From positions 9,413,973-9,477,972 of the forward strand of contig JABAKD010000012.1 in assembly GCA_012845835.1 (NCBI GenBank): a stretch of DNA of 64,000 nucleotides, in the 5' to 3' direction. The notes below the pieces were generated by a model. The model ran no database searches, was not told the origin of the DNA, and was given only the letters and a program-made list of their open reading frames with translations. This stretch comes from Undaria pinnatifida (taxonomy: Eukaryota; Sar; Phaeophyceae; Laminariales; Alariaceae). A program made the translations under genes and the position numbers. Shown piece by piece: positions 46,801 through 58,347 of the stretch. The number at the start of each line of letters is the position of its first letter. The first letter of the stretch is position 1.

Positions 46801-49800
46801 TGAAAAAAGCACCTACTGTACTGCTGTACTGTCGAATCATCCCACGGTACAGGCGCAGCAAAAGTTTGTGAGCTCCAAGCATGAGCTTAATATCTCACCC
46901 AAAACATGACTTCGAAGGCATTCGTTCGCGCAATCCGACCAAGACTTCTATGCGCCAGTCCTATTACTTGGAAGGCGTTCGTTCGCGCAATCCGACCAAC
47001 ACTTCTACGCGCCAATGTTATTGCTTTGAAGGCATTCGTTCGCGCAATCCGACGAAGACTTCTATGCGCCAGTCCTATGACTTGGAAGGCGTTCGTTCGC
47101 GCAATCCGACCAACACTTCTACGCGCTAGTGTCATTGCTTTGAAGGCATTCGTTCGCGCAATCCGACCAAGACTCGTATGCGCCTGTCCTGAAACAAATA
47201 TACTCGTAGAAGTATCGGAGTAACGTAACGGGTAGAGTCCCTTTCTTGGGGATCTCAACCGGCCAGAAACGTTTGGCCCAAAAAACGCAGCCCCGCAGGT
47301 GCGATACCTCTGGTCGTTGAATGTTTTCAATATCATTCGTCGCGTGTTTAGGTCGTAGGATCATTCATCGTCAGGTACACAACGGCACTACGCTCGGTGG
47401 ATCCTTCCCCAGCGAGTTGTCTTATTTAGTGCAAGCTGTGTTTATGTATGTATGTGTATGTATGTATGTATGTATGTGCGCAATGCCTTCTTCTTCAAAA
47501 GACGATCGTCATGCCGTCCGCAGCGTCTTTCTTTGCAATGCGTCGTCGTCTTGATAACTTTCGCAGTTTACCGTGGTCGGCTTTCGGTATGGAGCTCCTC
47601 AAATGAGCACAACGAAAAAGCGTTGTCTGTTGTGCCATCCTATGCTACCGCAACACGCTGTAGCACGTCTTTGCTTCTCCGCCGTGATTCGTACGCCATT
47701 CGAACGCTTTGTTCGAGGGGGCGGGGAAGTGGCTATCATACAGCCAACTACAAGATGTCGACACCATTATTACAAGTCAGGAACCTCAGAAAATGAAGGT
47801 GCACCTCTATACTCAGCACACATCCATGCCGCGATTTTACCCGTGCCGCGCAGCGGGTGTGCCAGCCAGAAAACCGCGTGTCGTTCCGCACAAGATAGTC
47901 GTAGCTGCGGGGGGGGGAGGTTGCTGCGGTGTCCTAGTTGCGTCATTTTCCATCGTACGTTTTTCCAAGGAGCTGTTGGGTGTTGTTCGTGAGACCGATG
48001 GTTTACTTACTCTTGCGTTTTCCCTTCCTGTCTTCGTCCACTTTTTGTTTTTGCTTATTTTTGCTGTTTTTGATTTTGTTTTCGTTTTTGTTTTCTTCAT
48101 GGTCCACTTTTGTTTTGAACTTGTTTTTTTTGTTCTTGTTATCTCGTTAATGCGGCTGTGGTCTCGGTTGTGTTTTGTGTTTTCGTGCGGTGCAGTTTGT
48201 CGCGCCGTTTGGCTCATACCAAGCGCTTCTGGGCACCAACCCCATCGCCGTGGGCATCCCGAGGGAGAAAGGCAAGGAGCCCATCGTGCTCGACATGGCC
48301 ACGGCCGCCTTTCCATGTGAGTGAACTGCAGGGGACAGTAGCGCCGGAACCGAGGTGTACTCCAAGTTTTCCGTGCCTTTGCAGCACGCACCGAACGGCG
48401 GCTGCGCAGGAATAAACTGCTCACTGGTCACACGAAGTCGAAGGTCAGAAGAACCATGCCGCGCTTGCTTTCAACCTGTTCGTGAGGGCGTTTAGAGATA
48501 ATTGGGATCCCTGCTAAAGCGTGTTTCTGTTCATCTTTGTCTGTACGCGCACGCGCCAGTCTTCGGCCTGCTCGAAGCCAAGACGGCTGGCAAGCCCATC
48601 CCGGGGGACGTAGCCTACGACAAGGATGGGAACTCCACCACGGATCCCGCTGCGGCCCTACAAGGCGCCATCCGCGTCTTCGACAGGTGCTCCATCCCAG
48701 CGTTGAATCCCCTTTAGAGTCGCGCCCACTTTTGGGGGGAGCAAACCTACTTGGAATTGGTGTTTGTTTTGTTTTTTCCAGTTGTGAAAAGGGTATAGAG
48801 CCATGACACGCTAGGGGCGCAGCAGAAGTTTCTTTAGCTCACGAACATGAGGATATCTGTCAGTATCTCTCCCGACTGATTCTACGATAGCCCTCCCCCA
48901 AAACACATCGATTTTCTTTTAACGAACGTTTCATGGCTGCTCGATACAAGGAAGGATACTATTGAAAACGAAGTATCCGTATATTTTGTTGTGTGAAAAG
49001 GTCTGTCAATCGATGACGCCGGGGTGGCAATGAAGGACACCGTATTTCAGGAGATACGATCGGGAGCTGGTTTTGAAACCGGCGATTTCGTTAAAGAGAA
49101 GTTGGGGGGGCTACCGTAGAACGACTTACCCGAAACATTACTTGGAAGGCATTCGTTCGCGCCACCCGACCAACAGTTCTATGGGTTTAGCCCTCGAACA
49201 GAATGGACTCGTAAAATTATCACTCTAACCGTTAGTTCCACGCTCGCGGAACTCAACCGCTCAGGTATACCTTTTTTTGGCACAAAAATGTGCAACCTCT
49301 TCCGTGGGATGACTAAAATAAGCGAGATAATTGGCTTTCACTACCCAACGCAGTTATCATACTAAGTAAAAGCTAAGTCCAGCCGACTCACGTTGGCGAG
49401 GCGTTCCGACGCTCCGCCCCGGTGCACCAGAGATGCGCCCTCGGCTCCAAGCCACCCATCTTCTTTCATTCTGCTTTGCTGGGAGTCCATCTGTGGCCTG
49501 CTGTAGACTTCAGCCTTCACCTCCTCTGCCTTGCCGCTGCCTTACCGACGCCGCCGCCACCTTGCTTTATTTATTTTTTGCGTGGATCGTTACATTTGTT
49601 GCGCAAAAAAATTGTGAAGGTCGTACAAGGGCGGAAACCTGTCTCTCATCGTCGAGCTACTCGCCGGTCCCCTGGTCAGGTGAGGAAACGCGTTTTTTCC
49701 TGCCCCTAGGTTCCATTGACCTGCCGTCGTTCGTGGTATTATGTCGACGTTTGCGGTATTACCCGATGGGCTATTACCAGTTTTTCTGCAACAGACAGGC

Positions 49801-52800
49801 GGAACGCCGATCTTTTGTTTTTTAGACCCTTGCGAGATTGCTTGTAGAGACCCAAACAGCGAAAAGCTCTGCCTTGTCAGCCGTTTCAAATACTAAAGTA
49901 GATTGAACCCCTTGCGGTTTGATTCGGACCCTTGACGGGGATCTAGCATCGACTTCAGCTTACAGTATAGTAGTTGTCGCCTGTTATTTTGCGCCGTAGA
50001 CGCCGTCGGTGTGTGTGCTGCACGATGTCTCTAGCCTGGCTGAATTAGGTATGAGAAGGGACTGCCGAGGGTTCAAGTCGGAGTGAGTGGAAAATGTTGT
50101 TCGGGACGGGGGGGGGGGGGAGGTGCGGTACCTCAGAGCTCGTTATGCAAGAGGTCGTGGGAGTTCGCCTTGGTGTTCCGATCGTACCGGAGGCGAGAGG
50201 GGTGAGAAGCATTCTTTCCCGTGTAGACCTCTGCGCTTAGATGGCCGGTTCTGCTCCCCCGCCCCCCCCAAGTTATCCCTCTGGTCCGCATGTGGCACGC
50301 GCTGGCACGGTGGGGTAGGAGTGCAGACAGCAGGGGCCGGTGCCACGAAGTACGCCTACTAGGGCTATGAATTGGCTGCTAGCCAGCCAACTAACTGGTT
50401 TTAGTCGATTAGGTGGCTGGCGGCTGTCAGCCAACTAGTCGACTGATGTCAGGGGAACGAAGCGAGCCAAAAAAGTCCCCCTGACGGAGGGGGCCCCGCT
50501 GGAGGCGCCTCCGGATGGCCCGCCGGAGGTGCCTCCGGAGGATCCCGCTAAAGGCGCCGCCGGAAGAAAAAATTACGCTATTTGGCTTCATTTTGTACGC
50601 AAAAAATATGACAAAACGGCCTAGTTTAGCACTGGTTTATGTTAAGATACGGCCTCGAAAGGCCTGTAATTATCCGAATTTGAGATCGTTTGGATGGGTT
50701 TCTTATGCTAAGGTTGGCGTTTTATATTCGGGAAAGTTAGGAAATAGATCGGAGTCACGTGCCTCCGATCTATATAAGAAACAGGAAAATAAAAAAAAAT
50801 CGTCGTATTGGCCTGTACAGGCTATTTGTTCGTATAGATACAAAACATTATGTCGTGTGATCATGTAAAACAAGGAGCAGCGCCTCCTTTGCGTACACCA
50901 AATAGTGTTTTCAAACCCAGTGCTGGGATTTGGGGGGCTTGGGAAGCCGGCGCTCGTTCACTACACGGTGGTGAACCGCATCTTTGTCGCGGGCGCTCGG
51001 GCGAGGAGGGGCCGTCGGAACGACGACTTGATCGATGCAGGCTCCATCACTGCCGTGGTCATTCGACGGGCCGGGTTCAACGCCGCCAGCACCTTCGGCA
51101 CTGCCGTCGGCACCAGCACCGTCGATGGCGATGGATCGATGCGCCATGAGTTACCTCTCTGTTCGCAGCGAGGTTGGGTTCCTGTCGCGGGGAAATGCGC
51201 GCCCCGTACGAAACAAGCTTTCCTACAATCAAGGAAACCCAAATACACAAAATAGTTGCATAGTTGGCACCGCCGCAACTCACTTAAATAACTAGCCAGC
51301 TGCTAACTAACTGTCAACTTATAGTCAGCCAAATCACAGCCCTAACGCCTACCAGTTTCATCCGCCTCCGCAGGTTTGCGTCGCCTTCTTGATTCATGTT
51401 TCGCCGGGTTTACAGCAAAGTTGAACGCGGGCAAAAAAAAAGTGCGTGCGGTCGGTCGGTCGGCGCCTTGCGCGCACTCAGTGCGCTTCCTTTCCGGCGT
51501 GGGGGTAGAGGAGGGAGTAGCCCCAACTGCGACAGGTCGTGCAGATTTATATCCACAATACGTTGTTTTCTGGTTCGGGCGGAAATGTTGAAAATATAGT
51601 TCGTGGTGCATGTTCCTACCCGTAAGTAGGATAGGAAGAAATCAGGAAGAGAGAGGAGAGGTCTAGGTGTTTGTGTCTGGATAAACCTTTGACGCGTCTA
51701 CCACCGTCCCCACTCGACGGGCCGAACTGCTTCTTGAGCCAATTTCCCCCCACCGCGGTGTTTTGGGCATTTCATTCGTTTTGTTTTTTTGTGTGCGTAG
51801 GGCGGCAACAACGGACAAGAAAGCCGCGAAAAACTGGGGAAACCTTGTTCTGGCGGTGGACCCTGAGCTCATGGGAGACAAGGCGGAGTTTGCAGTGAGT
51901 GCAGCTTTGCGGCGAAAGCTGGAAAGAGTGTCACGAGTCGCTTTATCTTTCTCATCTGAGGAGAGGGGGGGGAGAGTCCGGCACTCATCATGCTTCTTCG
52001 CGTGCTTGCAATATTCCGGGTGTAATTGGTTTGAATTATAATCCGGGGGGTGTCGCAAGTTTAGAAGGGGGAAAATATCTTGAAAATAAATATCAGGTTT
52101 ACCCACCGCGCAAGTACCCCGGCAAGCAACGCCGACCAGCTCAAACAAGTTTGAAGTTTAGCCTATGTTGTTATTCCGTTTGCCATCCGAGTGTGCGGCG
52201 TGAGTTAGATCCGCATTCAATTTCATTATGAACTAAAGTCGCGGAACAAACCTCCAACAGTGTCGGTGGCGCTCGTCTCTTTTTTTACCGTGTTCTGGAA
52301 AGGTGGGGGCCGCTTTTTTTTTCCTCTCGAGTACCCGCTCAGGAAAAAATTGCACGCGGAGGCAGCTAATCCCCCATTCTCGACGCTCCTCCTTATCACC
52401 GGAAAGCGGCGCTGAAAACATGCAAAGCGCTGTCGAGCGTCAAAATGTGCGAAGCGTTTTCGAGTGGCTATGCGCAAAGTGGCCACGAAGTGACGGATGT
52501 GCGAGTTATGCCACCCTTTACCAGGTCGACCAAAACCCGACGTGCTCCGTCCCGGCTTTGTAGGAAGGCGAGGGTATATGGTCAAAAGATGACGGCCATA
52601 CAAAATAACGAGTACACCCACTTGCCGTGTTTCGAATCTCCGTCGGCCACGATCACAGGCGGGCACGGAGGAGGTTTTGGCGCGCATCAAGGGTGCCAAG
52701 AAGCTCCCGGGGGTGGATGATATCATGCTGCCGGGGGAGGGAGGGTCTGCGCGCTGTGCCGCCGTGGTCTCCGCCGGGGTTGTCAGGGTAGAGAAAAACC

Positions 52801-53130
52801 TGTACGAGGGGATGAAGAAGGTGAGACAGCCGTGGTCGCCAGGGGTGTCGCCTATTGTTGCCGAACATGGCTGCTGTGCAGAAGGCGGTGAAGGAGGCAC
52901 ACGTATGCCCGTTGTTTACTACTGTACTGCTATCCTGCAAAAATTGTGTGCGATGCGGAAACTAAGCAGTGTCCTCGAAACTTGGCTGCCGAGCGACTAT
53001 ATGCAGAGAACGATTGGACGAGACAAAAGGTTTGTGCGACATGAATATACCTATGGATTTATTTTCTAGATTTATTTTCTTAGCCTTGCGCTCAGCGTTT
53101 TGACCACACCGCTCGTCGCAGGAACTGTAG
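43806..53130 (+). CDS. Ldh2/MDH2-family NAD(P)-dependent oxidoreductase (first exon uncertain)
   Basis: Exons: 43806-43875, 44555-44723, 46589-46717, 48196-48316, 48560-48686, 49620-49679, 51801-51894, 52659-52820, 53122-53130. All are GT-AG and in phase, 313 residues plus the unknown first exon. In order: [170 protein letters not shown] and the end [10 protein letters not shown]. This is the family of malate/(S)-lactate/ureidoglycolate dehydrogenases, which oxidise 2-hydroxyacids or reduce 2-oxo acids and cyclic imines. The SHG and NHFG histidines of classic members are replaced, so the substrate cannot be named. Usual family length is 330-360, so little is missing. Confidence 0.88.
46905..47200. 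repeat. 57-bp minisatellite with alternating unit types, in an Ldh2 intron
   Basis: Five units of 57 bp share GGCATTCGTTCGCGCAATCC. Units alternate between two types (GACCAAGACTTCTATGCGCC against GACCAACACTTCTACGCGC), giving a 114-bp higher-order repeat. All six frames stay largely open because 57 is a multiple of three. A single unit lies in another intron at about 49137-49190. Confidence 0.85.
47440..47477 (+). repeat. GTAT tetranucleotide microsatellite
   Basis: TATGTATGTATGTGTATGTA and continuation, in the intron before the exon at 48196. Confidence 0.9.
49137..49190 (+). repeat. Solitary unit of the 57-bp minisatellite
   Basis: TTACTTGGAAGGCATTCGTT then CGCGCCACCCGACCAACA, matching the array at 46.9-47.2 kb, in a different intron of the same gene. 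Confidence 0.8.
50352..51352. mobile_element. Non-autonomous hAT-like element (985 bp) with 8-bp target duplication
   Basis: Element 50360-51344 starts TAGGGCTATGAATTGGCTG; its other end, reversed, is TAGGGCTGTGATTTGGCTG (17 of 19 match). The 8-bp duplication ACGCCTAC is perfect (50352-50359 and 51345-51352). Length of duplication and TAGGG ends fit hAT elements. No transposase is seen. It lies in the Ldh2 intron between exons 49679 and 51801. Its interior has an AT-rich block (50570-50870) and a GC-rich block (50905-51160), possibly captured sequence. Confidence 0.9.
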
Positions 53131-53330
53131 TTTATCGCGAATTCTTCGGGGGCGTGCTCTCCGACCTCCGGTCCCCCGGAAGGGTCGGCCGCCCTGCCGG
53201 CGTCGACCTCGTGGGGACCTGTGCGGGCGACGGCAAGGTCGAGATCTACGACATGCTTTGCCCGCGCGGCACACGCACGCCGTCCATGTTTCGCGGCGAT
53301 GACGTATGTAGTGATGTCATGCTATATATT
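53131..53330 (+). other. GC-rich open frame just after the Ldh2 stop
   Basis: In a different frame from the end of Ldh2 the sequence reads [20 protein letters not shown], then RPAGVDLVGTCAGDGKVEIY and PRGTRTPSMFRGDD before ordinary intron-like sequence. It is as GC-rich as the exons here. It may be 3' UTR, an alternative last exon, or an exon of another gene. I do not recognise it. Confidence 0.3.
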
Positions 53331-54065
53331 TGTCAGCCAAAATGGGAGACCTCGGCGAGGCTCCTTTTTTTCTTTGTTTTTTTGGACAAGGCGTATAGCC
53401 TGCAACTCGCGGCGACTGGGACGAGGGCTCGGGGCATGGGCCACTATCAGCGGGTAATACGAACGGAGATGTTGAGGCATGGTACACCGCGCCTAAGGTT
53501 CTGCTAGGCATTTGCATGGGCGCAAGCTCAACGTCCCTTTTCACAACAACTGCTGTGCTGTGTTCCAGGCATCAGTCAATCGACAATCGACAATCCAGCG
53601 GTCAATATAGAAATTGAGGTTTCCACAGAAATATTATTTTTTGTATGCGGGATTGTGTTTTGCTGCTGTTCGTTGCTGTTTGCTTGGTGCGTGCAGGCTG
53701 TCCTGAATTGAGTGGCCTTTTACGCCTCAATATGTGTGCATGTTGGTGAAAAAACGTCAGCTTTGCTGCTGTGGTTTGCGGTGCGGGACGTAGCGGGCGC
53801 TATGTCCCGCTTATACATATATACATCCATCAGAGGGTACACTATTGAAGTGTGCTCGAAAGCATTGGAGACCTCGCTAAGGATCCTTTGTTTCGACTAT
53901 TCGTATGGACTGCAACCCATGACAACTGTGACGAGCGCTCGGGGTATGGGCCACTACAGCGGCCATTGCCAACAGGCATGTTGAAGCATGATGCATGATG
54001 CCTGAGATCCTGCTGAGAATCTGCATTGGTGCAAGCCCAAGTCACCTTTTTTGCGATGTTGTCGC
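53310..54065. repeat. Diverged direct duplication (~230 bp)
   Basis: 53335-53555 and 53855-54065 share GGAGACCTCG, ACGAG.GCTCGGGGCATGGGC (second copy GTATGGGC), the GATCCTGCTGAGAATCTGCA-like stretch and GGCGCAAGC. No kept frame. Confidence 0.6.
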
Positions 54066-54165
54066 CCACCAGGTGCCACAACCATTGCCAGCACGCTGCT
54101 GCGCACTTCAACAGCAGTACTCTCCCACTCTCTCGCATATTTCAACTACCAAGCTTGCCTTCCTT

Positions 54166-54238
54166 ATGGACCCGCTGAATCGGTCTGCGGCCAAGAGATC
54201 GAAGACAGCCGAGGTCGTGGAAAACATCAGCTGCGAGC
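54166..54238 (+). CDS. Possible short first exon, unknown gene
   Basis: ATG gives MDPLNRSAAKRSKTAEVVEN then ISCER before a possible donor (GTAATT at 54239). AAKRSK is a basic, nuclear-signal-like cluster. Directly downstream comes a copy of the dispersed CKL motif (PHICKLCDTSIPR). The combination may be one end of a multicopy element or gene family. No further exon was found. Confidence 0.25.
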
Positions 54239-55074
54239 GTAATTTATTTCCTGAACCTCATATTTGCAAGCTGTGTGATACCTCGATCCCGCGTACTACG
54301 GAGTGTGTAGTTTTTCAGATGGCGATCTACAATATCTGGCGGTCTTCATGCCAAACGAACTCGCCACCTATATAGAGAGCACTCTCTACGCTTGGCATTA
54401 GGTCTGGTCCGTTCAGGCCACCGGCGAAGCCCCCTTGTACATATATATATATATATATGGTGTTTGTGACATCATATCACGCCAGTTGTGGAGGGATGAT
54501 ATGCTGTGGTATGCAGCCTGCCTTCCGCGTGCAGTGTTGTGCCTGCGCTCGCCTCGCCAGCTCAGCTCCGTTGCAAGCAATTGCTCACAAGATCCCGCAC
54601 CCCCTAAAATAGGTCTATGGTCATCCGACAATCCACCGCCATACGACTACGGCTGTGCATGAAATCGATACACCCCCGCCCCACTAAAGTGTTTCGTTTC
54701 CTCCGATAGATGCTCGCTTGGCGCTTTAACGCAAGCCTGACAAACAGTATCGGCCCGAATCCGCACTCCCATGACGCCTTTTCAGGCGGCTGGACTCTAA
54801 ATCTCGGGGTGCTACGCTCTTGTACGGCGTTGACGCACGCTGCGCGAGCTCTTGTCTACGGCGGATTCTTCCGGGGATTGCTGAGAAACGGCATCAACGC
54901 CGTCTCGTCTCTGGAAACCGCGACGTGGAAAAAGGAGCGCAAGCAGGAAGTTATATCCTTTTTGGATTTGCACCCACGTTTTTTCGGGGGGGGACTAATC
55001 ACGTGAAAAATTAGTGTGGGATTTTTTGTGCAATTCCAAAAGGGTTGAGCAGGACCTGTAGCTTAGAGATTGAA

Positions 55075-55440
55075 ACGTTCTGGCGGCTCCAGGTTATTCC
55101 TTGCGGGCGTGGCTACGAACGGTTTTTGGTTGAGCGTTGCGCCGCAGGTCACTCCTTGTTGACCGTGATTTGGTTGAACGTCGCCTAGCGGCAGGTGTTT
55201 TTCCTTTGCCGCGATTCGTCTTTTTTACTTGCGCTTGAGATGGGCGAAAGCAGCAATCTTAACGTGGTTATTGAAACGCTGGGGCGACGGCAGGCCTTTC
55301 GTTGCTGGCTGCGGTTTGGTTGAACGTTGGCAGGTCATCCATCGCTGACTGCGACCTGGTTGAACCTTGTGCGGTGGCAGGTCATTCGTTGCTGGCTAGG
55401 CTGCGATTCGGTTTTTCCTTGAACTTTTGAGCGATGGCCA
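55075..55440. repeat. Degenerate ~60-bp repeat
   Basis: Units with GGCAGGTCATTCGTTGCTGG and CTGCGATTTGGTTGAACGTT, four to five imperfect copies. No gene. Confidence 0.6.
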
Positions 55441-56056
55441 CTGGAGATTCCCACAGTTGGCGAATGTTGTGGATTGTCGTTCTTGCGGATTGGGTGCTAA
55501 ACGCAGGCTGCCTAACCTCTCACCGTGGGCGCAAGAGTATAGATAGAGCGCTGCTAGGCCAACGTTAGAATTGGCGGGCACTTCGCGGTGCCCGCAGAGT
55601 TATAATATTTTTGTTTTTTACTAGATGCACGATCGATGTCAATTGTCAGGTATTTTAGAGTAGTTTAGAACGACGCAAAACGTCACAGGAGCGCCTTTCG
55701 AGCGAGGGCTTTGATCGGTATGCGTGTTTTTGTCTTGGCTTTATTTTTCCCGATCAGAGAATAGTTATGGCGACGCCGTATTTTTAGTGTCTTGGGGCGA
55801 CTTATTTCGTTGATGCACGATGTTTGTTCTACGGAACTACTGCGATATTTCCATGCTGGCCCGGGAGAACTAGTTTATACTGCAGGACAGCGGTAGTAGT
55901 TACAAGCTGTCACTCGGGAGCTCCAGTGCTGACCCCGTGCGAGTAGCTTACCCACACAGCAATCTGCTGCGTGCTGTAGAGAGGCTGCGAGACCCTTGTA
56001 GGAATCGCACAATTTGTGGAATGGGTTGTCGCTAATCTGGCAGATACCGTAGATTT

Positions 56057-56244
56057 TTTCACGGGTATTGACTCGGGTCGGGTCATGTGGTTTACTAAGT
56101 CTCGCGGGTGGAGTCGGTTCGGATCATGAGGTCTTCGAAACCTCACCGGTCGGGTCGGGTCCCGGGGTTTTCTAGGGGCTGCCTGGTCGGGTCGGGTCAC
56201 GCCCGACCGGCGAGAAGTGGGTCTACCCGTGAAAAGCTCTGATA
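56057..56244. mobile_element. Small, diverged relative of the GGGTC elements
   Basis: Starts TTTTTTCACGGGTATTGACT and ends TACCCGTGAAAAGCTCTG, the same terminal motif as the elements at 34-38 kb, with GGGTCGGGTC runs inside. At under 200 bp it is a short deletion derivative. Confidence 0.55.
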
Positions 56245-58347
56245 TTGGGGGGGGGGAGGGTGATTGCAGGAAAGCATGCACGGCAGGTGCCCAGCAACAG
56301 AAATGACGTGACAGTATCGGACCCATACTCGTAGATAGACAGGCCTTGCAACGGGAATGGCGTTCGAACCCTTTTTCCTGAATCGAACCGCAGAGCATGT
56401 TCAATTGATGTTACGATTTGTCGCTAAAAGATTGATTTTTTTTTTCATTACATAACGACCCTCACAGTAGCAGAAGCTCATGCGGAAAACGGGGCATGTT
56501 GTTCTCGGTACTTGCTTCAGAGACGCGCCTATACTCGTGCATGTTGATGATCACGCCGACCGATCTTCAAGCGAATCACTCGAGCTCGAGGGAGTCTTGA
56601 ATCAAAGCCGTTTGGCACCCGTATTATGAAAAATGTATTGATCAGATTAAACACCCGCGACTATACACGAGGTTGTTTTTCCGTGTGCCTTGAGGGCTCC
56701 AACAACGTTGAAGCTGTCGGTGATCCTCTTGTCCTTGCCTGTTCCCTGGTACTTGCGTTTTTGGGCGAACAAGCACGGAGAGACCTTTGTAGCGCTGTGT
56801 GTGTGACATTCCTTGTTTGTTTCCGGTGCGCCCCGGAGCCACACTTTGTTTTCCCCGTACATTCAAGCGTGCATTTCGAACAGAGGTGGGTCTCCCTTCA
56901 CCATGTTTCGCTTTGTTGCTGAACACGGCGCTGAAGGCGCGCGAACCGAACCGCTCTTTTGGGCTCTGGGGTGGCGGTCTACGTGCCCCCCCCCTTCCCG
57001 TCCTTGCGGTTTCTCGAATCGCCCGCAACGATGAGAGCAGGCGATGGCGTCGGCGACGCCCTTCTGTGGCTGACGTAGGATGTGCTTACTTTGCGAGAGG
57101 CAATTATTTACTCGAGAGACATGTGTCGAATTTGTGTTTCGTGTATGTCCGTGACACCGACATTCCGTGGTATGACGAGCCGCAGCCTTTGCATATGCCG
57201 AGCAACCTCGCACGCCGTCTGCACGAAATCTCGACGACGTGCAGTGATGCAGTCATACAACATACACGGTACCTGCAGCCGCCTACCTCTACAACGGTGG
57301 CATAAAGAAACTAAAAAAACATCTCCAACCCCCTGACGCATTTCCAGCAAAAAAAAAACGCAATTCCAGCGATAACATGCTGCTAGCACCGCCCCTTCCT
57401 ATGCGTTCGCCACAGCTGTGTGCGCGTAGAGCATCCACGGGCAAACACCTAGAAGAAGGGAAAGATCCAACATCCGCTTCGTTCTGCGGCCTCCGCTCGA
57501 GCCCGAAACAATGTCGCCGATTGGGCCTCTTAAACCTCTCTACCATTTGTACCGGAAAAGTATCCCACACTAGTCCCAAGTATATTGTACCAAAAACGTG
57601 GGTGCTTGCGTTCACACCGCTCTGCCGTTGACGCGATGGTTTCTCACAACCGAGATGCACCTCCTTAGGACTAGAGCATTTTGGTGCCCGGGTGTTCACG
57701 TTATGCATATACGCGAGTGCTGGTAGTTCAGCCTCGGAAGCGTGATGACTCCAATATTTACTTCTCACGGGCTAAAATAACAGCCATCAGCCGCTCGCAG
57801 GCTATTTTTTTGTAAGACAACGTGGCGCATACATGCCCGTCTTTTGGATCATGAGAGGAAAAAACATGGGGAAAATGACCGATTGAGTGGTAAAACGCAA
57901 ATGCACCAAGCGAAATCCGGGAAGACCGTTCAGTAGGAATGGACCACCTGAAGGCCAGGCATCGACAAGTTACCTGGTCAAAGCTGGGCAATAGGGGACA
58001 GCCTCAACTGCCAGATCTTCGAGAAAGCAAAAGCATATGTAGCAAACCACTATGTCGAGGCATGTCGGTCCATTCGCCTCTGAACCTTAAAAATTGTAAA
58101 AATCAAAATGTGTTCCTGAATAATGCAGAAGTCGTAAAATCAAAACTATGTAATCGAATCGAAAACGTACAGACACTGCCTTCCAACCGAACTAGTTGTG
58201 GCCCTCTTTTCCGTCCCAACAAATCCCCACACTCATTCGCGCGTCACAAATTCCATACGTTTACCACCGGAAGCTAAAAGCGCTTACTGCAAGCCTCCAC
58301 TTGGCACGCTACGGTATACCACGTGCGCCATGTCTGTCTCGGCATCA
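56245..58347. other. Convergent intergenic region, no gene recognised
   Basis: Between the 3' ends of Ldh2 (+) and the ZIP gene (-). Open frames such as 56799-57305 (+, 168 codons) and 57289-57768 (-, 159 codons) show no known motifs and overlap in opposite directions, so neither is called. Confidence 0.4.

Noticed and set aside
46905-47200. CRISPR-like array
   Set aside because: Units are contiguous 57-bp repeats without unique spacers, and the gene context is eukaryotic introns.
56799-57768. Overlapping 168- and 159-codon ORFs on opposite strands
   Set aside because: Neither shows a known motif or exon-intron structure; length is compatible with chance at this GC.
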